From Pararge aegeria (lineage: Eukaryota > Arthropoda > Insecta > Lepidoptera > Nymphalidae), in NCBI RefSeq assembly GCF_905163445.1, contig NC_053181.1, positions 6,014,001 to 6,078,000 on the forward strand: a stretch of 64,000 nt of DNA, read 5' to 3'. Shown piece by piece: positions 58,627-64,000 of this stretch. Made by a program: the position numbers and the translations under genes. A model generated the notes under the pieces. It had not been told where the DNA came from. It made no database searches and worked only from the letters and a program-made list of their open reading frames with translations. Within the stretch, counting starts at the first letter, position 1. Every line of letters begins with the position of its first letter.

Positions 58627-58960
58627 TATATTACCTTTTTTTTGTAAACCCGTGTATTTTCGGAAAATAAATGTTACCGACAAAACGTTAACTAAATATG
58701 AATTTCTATCTCATTGGAGCAGTTCCAAGCCCAACATAATTGTATTCGAATATTCTACCGCCATCTCACAAAATTATGGTGAGTTTACAGATTTATATTA
58801 CCTTTTGTTTGTAGACCCGTGTATTTTCGGAAAATAAATGTTACCGACAAAACGTTAACTAAATATGAATTTCCATCCCATTGGAGCAGTTCCAAGCCCA
58901 ACATAATTGTATTCGAATATTCTACCGCCATCTCACAAAATTATGATGAGTTTACAGATT
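58627..58960. repeat. Recent 167-bp tandem duplication
   Basis: Copy 1 is 58627-58793 and copy 2 is 58794-58960. By eye they differ at about 5 of 167 positions. Each contains GTTACCGACAAAACGTTAAC and TCTACCGCCATCTCACAAAA. Open frames run through both copies because 167 is not a multiple of 3 and each copy is read separately. No splice evidence for a gene. Confidence 0.92.
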
Positions 58961-58965
58961 TAGAT

Positions 58966-59665
58966 AATGCTTATTCAGCCATTATTGCATGCAGTGTATT
59001 GTGTCCAAAAACAGTGAGAACGCCCCGCGCACGCCTCATTTCACACCCGCGGAATGTTGCTAGCTCACAAGCTTTTCCTATTTTCCCCATTTTATCTTAC
59101 ACATTACAATATTAGAGGTAAAAATAATTACTGTCAACTGCTAAATGAAGTTACGTACGTTTAGTAAGTCTAATTATACGATGGGCCTCATAAGAAGGCT
59201 CAGAGTCACTCAGCGAGCGATGGAAAGAGCTATGTTAGGAGTTACTCTACGTGATCAAATCAGAAATGAGGAGATCCGTAGAAAAACGAAAGTTACCGAC
59301 ATAGCTCAATCAGTCACGAAGCTGAAGTGGCGATGGGCGGGGCACAAAGTTCGGAGAACCGATGGACGTGGGAGTTCCAAGGTGTTGGTGTAGCAACCCT
59401 GCACCGGTAAACGCTGGTCAACCCCCAACCAGGTGGCCAGACGTCATCAAGCGATTCGCGGGGAGCCGCTTGATAGAAGCGGCCCAGAATCGTGGAGTTT
59501 GGAACGCCCTACAAAAGACCTACGTCCAGCAGTTGACGTCAATCGGTTGATTGTATGATGAAATGAAGTTGAATGAAACGCCTGTTTGAGAAACACTACT
59601 AAGGTGGAGTTGTTTTTGATGCTTCAATATAAGCCGTATACACGTCTGTATGTTCTTAATTCTGT
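58966..59665 (+). repeat. Dispersed element X, copy 2, interrupted
   Basis: Matches the complement of 47195-47432: the left part is 58970-59130 and the right part 59575-59665 (GCCTGTTTGAGAAACACTAC). An RTE-like LINE end sits between. Confidence 0.65.
59153..59559 (+). mobile_element. RTE-like LINE 3' end with target duplication
   Basis: Reads MGLIRRLRVTQRAMERAMLG, then EEIRRKTKVTDIAQ and LKWRWAGH in frame, later shifted. The nucleotide end is CCTACAAAAGACCTACGTCC then GGTTGATTGTATGATG. AAATGAAGTT flanks it (about 59141-59150 and 59561-59570), a 10-bp target duplication. Inserted into element X. Confidence 0.85.
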
Positions 59666-60097
59666 GGATGAGTATTTTTTTCCAATAGTATTTTTTTCTT
59701 TTCTTTATCGGGCTAACCTTTTAGGGGTATTGCAGTTAAACTTCACCCCGTATCGTTTACAACGCAACATTGCTGCCTTGTTGTTGGTGCATTTTTTATT
59801 TTGCCCTGGCATCGGCATTAAATATAATATCATATCACTAACACTACTATCTTGCTTATATGAAACAAATTTTAACCCGATCCTGGAATCAAAGGGTCTC
59901 GTAATCCTTAATCAAAGAGGCTACTTCTTCCTCTTCTGTTAATGGCTTTTTGTCATGCCTGCACGGAAAGAGGTTATATAGTACATGCTAGATGGACAAT
60001 CAAAAGAATAGCATTATGTCGCTATAAATAAAATGCTATAATAATTATAAAGGCGTACGGATAAGTTTTAACGCCATGCTAATTTCATTAGCATTTG
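59666..60097. other. No gene recognised
   Basis: The open frame 59586-59942 is hydrophobic by base composition and unsupported. Confidence 0.4.
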
Positions 60098-60303
60098 ACG
60101 GCCGACTGGAAAATGTTTGTGTGATGAACATGATTGTTTTTCAGTGTCTGGGTATTTATCTGTATATTATAAGTATTTATATGTATTATATTCATAAAAA
60201 TATTCAACAGCTATCTTAGTACCCATAACACAAGCTACGCTTACGTTGGGGCTAGATGGCGATGTGTGTATTGTCTTGGTATATTTATTATTTATTTATT
60301 TGT
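60098..60303 (+). mobile_element. SINE family C with deleted head
   Basis: GACGGCCG is followed at once by ACTGGAAAATGTTTGTGTGA, so about 65 bp of the tRNA-like head is gone. Body and (TTTA)n tail are normal. Confidence 0.8.
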
Positions 60304-60892
60304 TTCTAACTGCTGTGTTCTGGTCTGAAGGGTGTTGTTTGGTGGTGTAATTACAGGCACAAAACACTTAACACCTACGCCTCAGGTTAATGGACACAGG
60401 GCAGCACGATGCAGAACGCGTTTCTGGCATTTTACTCTGTTATCAGTCGTCATTTCACCTGATTGGTCAAATGTGATGATTAGGTGATGGATGAGGCTGT
60501 TCGTGGAGCAGGTGGGCCATCTGATTGGTCCTTTAATAAATACTATAAAAAAGGTTACTTCTTTTGAAACTTCGCGAGCAGATTCGACTCTAGATTTGTT
60601 TAAAACTTTACAAAAAATAGTTAGTCTAAAATAAAACGAATCTTTACTTCATAATGTTTTAATTAATACAACATTTCAACATGTTAACTAACTTTAATAA
60701 GGATAACAATTTTTCTAATGTTTTGTTGCTTAAAAACAATAATAAACACAAAACGTTTGCTAATAGAACAAGTTTATACTATTCGACTTATATCTAATAT
60801 TTTCTATATAAAAACATAACAATGCATACCGTGCTGTTTACAAATAATAGTTTATCAGTTGTTATATTGTTATACCTACACTCTATTTAACC
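60304..60892. other. No gene recognised
   Basis: A direct repeat of CATCTGATTGGTC/CACCTGATTGGTC lies at about 60456-60532. Otherwise nothing recognised. Confidence 0.4.
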
Positions 60893-61240
60893 CCCGACGC
60901 AAAAACGTGGGTGTTGTTATAAGTTTCACATGTTGTGAGTATGTCTGTTTGTATGGCATCGTATTTCCCTAAATGAACTATGAACCATTCCTATTTGTTT
61001 TTTTTGTTTGAAATATTAATTTATCGGGAGTGTTCTTAGCTATGTTTTATGAAAATCGGTACAAGATGGCCGCCGCAACAAAATGGCAGCTTACATATTT
61101 TATCACAACTCCCTCAACATGGGTATCAAATGAAAAGGTTTAGTAGAATACTATAGACTATGGCATTTTTCAACCCCAAGGCCGCCTGTTACTTTTTTTT
61201 CACAATTTGCTCAATATGGGTATCAAATGATAGGGAATGT
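60893..61240 (+). repeat. Dispersed repeat family P, copy 3
   Basis: GACGCAAAAACGTGGGTGTT, ATGGCATCGTATTTCC, ATCGGGAGTGTTCTTAGCTA, AAGATGGCCGCCGCAACAAA and ATGGGTATCAAATGAAAAGG. The ATGGGTATCAAATGA phrase occurs twice. Confidence 0.65.
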
Positions 61241-61334
61241 AGAATAATGATCACGATATTGAGAGAGATATGATATTATTCTACGGCTATATGTCTATGT
61301 GCACCGCGGACCTATTTTCTGTATTTGCTTTTAT

Positions 61335-61408
61335 AGCCTGGAAGAAATTGGATACGTTGTTTTGCTATACTTTTCTTTTTGGTGTGCAATAAAGTATATG
61401 CATTCATT
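61335..61408 (+). mobile_element. LINE 3' tail, short relic
   Basis: TATAGCCTGGAAGAAATTGG and GGTGTGCAATAAAGTATATG resemble the tail at 44660-44785 but lack the stem-loop. Confidence 0.4.
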
Positions 61409-61475
61409 TATTATGTACCAAATAATTTGTTTAGCTATCGTGCAAAAGCAATTTTGCTGGAATTAATTTATTACG

Positions 61476-63080
61476 TTAAGGTTTGAAAATGCGTTTTGTA
61501 ACTTTACCATCGTCGTTTTCTACCTCTAAACCCTTGCTGTATTCCGATTGTTCCCCATTTATATTACTCCATTGTTTGATCGCAGAAACAGCGTGGCCGT
61601 ATACATGCGTTCCATCGCTGGGCTGCAGAGATTCCACGCTGCCAGACAGAACAGCCTGTAAAAAACGAGTGTGCTTTAAATAAACGACTTAACATCTCCT
61701 GAGGATGCTCCGGTGGCGGAGCGTAACTTGCGTAGTAAGTAAGTACATTGACGAAGATCTGTTTGGTGTGGAATATGAAGATTGAAGAAATTATAAATTA
61801 CACCACACAGATTGTTCTGCTTTTCGTGGAGTATATCAAATTAAGCTTAATATAAGAGTGTGCTTTACACCAAGCGACTGAAGTATAATTTCATTAGCTC
61901 CGTTTATAAGTATGTGAAGCGGTGATAGCCCAGTGGTTAGGACTACGGTCTCACTTTCTTGGGATCGAGTTCGAATACCTGCACGCGCCTCTAAATTTTC
62001 TAAGTACTTAATTAATTAAAATGTTACTTGCTTCTACGGTGCAGGTAAACGTCGTGAGGATACCTGCATGCCTGAGAGTTCTCCATAACGTTCTCAAAGG
62101 TTTGACCACCAAACGGTCTGTGGAATACGGTCAAAACCATTATAGGAGGAGACCCGTGACCTTCAGTGGGCTGCTAATGGGTTGATACGATGATGACGAT
62201 GAAGATATATATCATCATCAGCGGGCGATGGTAACAGCTTGAAGTATATCTACTTTAACAAATCATTCCTCATTCCTCCGAAGGATCCGTAGAACGATAA
62301 GAGCAGATTAATTACCGATATAGTGGGTGGAAGCACATAGTATGGAGAACCAATGGACGTCGGGGTCCCATGTTCCTGGAATGGAACACTTGTAAACGCA
62401 GCGTTGTGGCCAACACCTCGCTGTAAACGAATGTCATCAAACGAGTCGCACCGAGCCGCTGGACTCAAGCGACACAAGACCGTTGAATTTGACACTCTCA
62501 TCACTTTGGTTTGTTGTAAGACCGAGACAAAAGACTTGGTTATGAGAGAAAATGAGAAAGAAAATATGTGCTCATCCCTCTCTCTCTTGCCCCTAAAGTA
62601 ATATCCGAAACTTAAGTCTCTTTATATCTAACATATATTAAAACGATATATTAAAACCAGGAACAAAACCACACGGGTCTGCTCTCAGAATGAGAAGGAT
62701 TAATACGTAGTCCAACACGCTGGTCAAGTGAGCATCGGTAGACTTCAGAACATTGTGGAAAAGACGTGTAGATGATATTTAATAATTTTAAATAAAAGAT
62801 ATACGTACCGGTAAGTCACGTGCGAAACTATTCAGGTTGAGTCTGAAAAAAAAAGCAGGGTTTAGAAAACCGGCTAAGTGCGTTTCGGGCCACGCGCGGT
62901 GTAGGTTTTCGTACATGATCGTCACAATATGCAGACGTATGGGGTAAGTACATTCATGGTATTTATGTTTGTTGCAGGCGGTTTAATGTCTATCCATCAC
63001 AGGTACTTACAGTGCTCTGAACTGATCCCAGTTGTTATTTTTCACAGCATCTATCAGATCTGAGGGAAATAGGGGGACGC
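61476..63080 (-). CDS. Gene C: seroin-like secreted protein, first exon off-window
   Basis: Exons in transcript order are 63011-63080, 62809-62842 and 61476-61655 (TAA 61476-61478). Acceptors read GCTTTCAG, TTTTTCAG and TTTTACAG; donors GTAAGTACC and GTACGTAT. The first visible exon needs one base from a preceding exon, exactly what the 55-nt signal exons of A and B supply, so phases are again 1, 2, 0. The visible part encodes about 94 residues: VPLFPSDLIDAVKNNNWDQF, then NLNSFARDLP, then a last exon with GTHVYGHAVSAIKQWS, NGE and ENDDGKVTKRIFKP. The tail is the most diverged of the three but keeps NG and the N-D-D-G-K-V-T-K ending. The signal peptide must lie to the right of 64000 or was missed. 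AATAAA follows within about 10 bases of the stop. Confidence 0.75.
61695..61857 (+). repeat. Dispersed repeat family Q, copy 2
   Basis: CTCCTGAGGATGCTCCGGTG, GAAGATCTGTTTGGTGTGGA and ATTGAAGAAATTATAAATTA match 31101-31295. In the gene C intron, 40 bp from the last exon. Confidence 0.7.
61917..62206 (+). mobile_element. SINE family A, full length
   Basis: Best copy. Head GAAGCGGTGATAGCCCAGTG, A box TAGCCCAGTGG, B box GAGTTCGAATACC, body ATGCCTGAGAGTTCTCCATA, GGAGGAGACCCGTGACC and a GATGATGACGATGA tail. Confidence 0.88.
62209..62490 (+). mobile_element. RTE-like LINE 3' end, degenerate
   Basis: Follows the SINE A tail directly: GCGGGCGATGG, GATCCGTAGAACGA, ACCAATGGACGTCGGGGTCC, GTAAACGCAGCGTT, ATCAAACGAGTCGC and GCGACACAAGACCGTTGAAT. 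Confidence 0.7.
62682..62765 (-). mobile_element. SINE family A, fragment
   Basis: AGAATGAGAAGGATTAATAC, GTAGTCCAACACGCTGGTCA and TAGACTTCAGAACATTGTGG match the family's 3' part. Ends about 45 bp before the gene C middle exon. Confidence 0.6.
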
Positions 63081-64000
63081 CTGAAAGCAAAGAAAAAGTA
63101 AATTGTTAAATATAATGTTATCTAGTAACGTTGTTAAATAGAAATAACATAAAGTCTTTATTTCCAACAATAAAACATTCGTATTCGTGTTTATACATAA
63201 CAATTTTCAGTCGTACATAATAATTATTATTATGAAAATTAGAGTATATCAAAATTTTACAATCATGTACCACATGTTACCACATAATTATTATTGCTAT
63301 TTTAGTTTGCCATTTCGAAAATTGTTTTACGAATATGTCATTGTTACATATTTGATGTCAATTTTGAGTATTATAAGTCAGTTGCAATGCCCCTTTTTGG
63401 CCATAACTCCTCCATCCTTTTCCATCAAAAAAATATCTTTATTCAAGTAGGCCCACAGGTGGCACTTTTGATGTAAAAAAAATATGATGAAAAATGAAAA
63501 ATATCTATTTCTCTCTCTCTGATAGAACATATTATATGTTAAATATGTTAACGGTGGAAGCCAAGTGAGCTTCTTATTGTCTGATCCCCCGCACACGAGA
63601 ATCTCTAACATCTCATCTCTTACATTTTGTAACTATGGGGGTTTTAATTTTAAGCAATTAAATTATTATTCATAATTATAATCGGGGAAACTATAATATC
63701 GAAAATCGTACTACTATATGCGCTATGACAATGAAGAATACCAATGAATCGTCATGAGCTCTTGTTTAAAATAACGACAGGCAGGTTGTGCCTTTAGATT
63801 AGGTACTTAGTGTCTTCAAACGGTTTATTTGTGTTTTTAACCTGCTTAATTTCTAAGCAGATTTGAATTTTATTTTTGTTCGAAACGGTTTACTTCCCAA
63901 ATGGTCCCATTCTTCATTCTGAGGTCGAAATATATTATATATAATAACTACATTGTAAAAAATTAAAGGATATAAATTAAATATTAAAAAAACCAAGTAT
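63081..64000. other. No exon recognised; possible gene C intron 1
   Basis: Searched for a signal-peptide exon on the minus strand and found none. CTTTATTCAAGTAGGCCCAC and GGTGGCACTTTTGATG at 63436-63473 look like a short LINE tail. The open frames 63187-63611 are AT-driven. Confidence 0.45.

Noticed and set aside
58652..59115. Repeated protein-like frame (FRKINVTDKTLTKYEF)
   Set aside because: Tempting because it occurs twice, but it is the 167-bp tandem duplication read in each copy; no acceptor site precedes it.
59586..59942. 118-codon hydrophobic open frame
   Set aside because: Follows element X, is AT-driven, and has no signal peptide pattern or splice context.
1..64000. CRISPR arrays, operons or bacterial genes
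   Set aside because: No direct-repeat/spacer pattern or dense coding; the introns, SINEs and LINEs are eukaryotic.

Overview
The window looks like nuclear DNA of a moth or butterfly (Lepidoptera). It is AT-rich, its genes have many introns, and it is full of lepidopteran-style mobile DNA: three tRNA-derived SINE families, many 5'-truncated LINE 3' ends, non-autonomous Helitrons inserted between A and T, and MITEs. A single tRNA-Lys(CTT) gene and a solitary 5S rRNA gene also fit an insect chromosome. Species cannot be read from the sequence.

The main result is a set of three related secreted-protein genes in tandem on the minus strand. I rebuilt them by joining exons across splice sites. Gene A (exons 26267-26461, 27459-27711, 28668-28851, 45096-45150; 228 aa), gene B (52134-52319, 52787-52847, 53899-53917, 56784-56838; 106 aa) and gene C (61476-61655, 62809-62842, 63011-63080; first exon beyond the right edge) share intron phases 1-2-0. 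A and B have a 55-nt first exon coding for a near-identical signal peptide. All three end in a related C-terminal module (pattern NG...N[DN][DN]GK[IV]TK). The two middle exons differ greatly in length. A and B also share a promoter block of about 95 bp. The layout (signal peptide, Pro/Phe/Gly-rich middle, short conserved tail) resembles seroins, the small silk and antimicrobial proteins of Lepidoptera. That family name is inference and should be checked by search.

Left of the cluster, on the plus strand, are the last two exons of an unrelated unknown gene (23810-24009 and 24381-24859). Weaker candidate exons lie at 17263-17515 and 18121-18218, and a candidate small minus-strand ORF at 22559-22768. 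RNA genes are 5S rRNA (14634-14753, minus) and tRNA-Lys (21479-21551, plus).

Most of the rest is transposon-derived. There is a LINE with one frameshift and an otherwise open reading frame (10283-13440), a hAT-type element bounded by GGTCTT hexamer arrays with a perfect 8-bp target duplication (55020-56542), a Harbinger-type MITE (50090-50466), two structurally complete Helitrons (18377-18672, 53019-53484), at least eight RTE-like LINE 3' ends (three with recognisable target duplications), nested insertions, recent tandem duplications and several strong hairpins. The introns of genes A, B and C hold much of this material.
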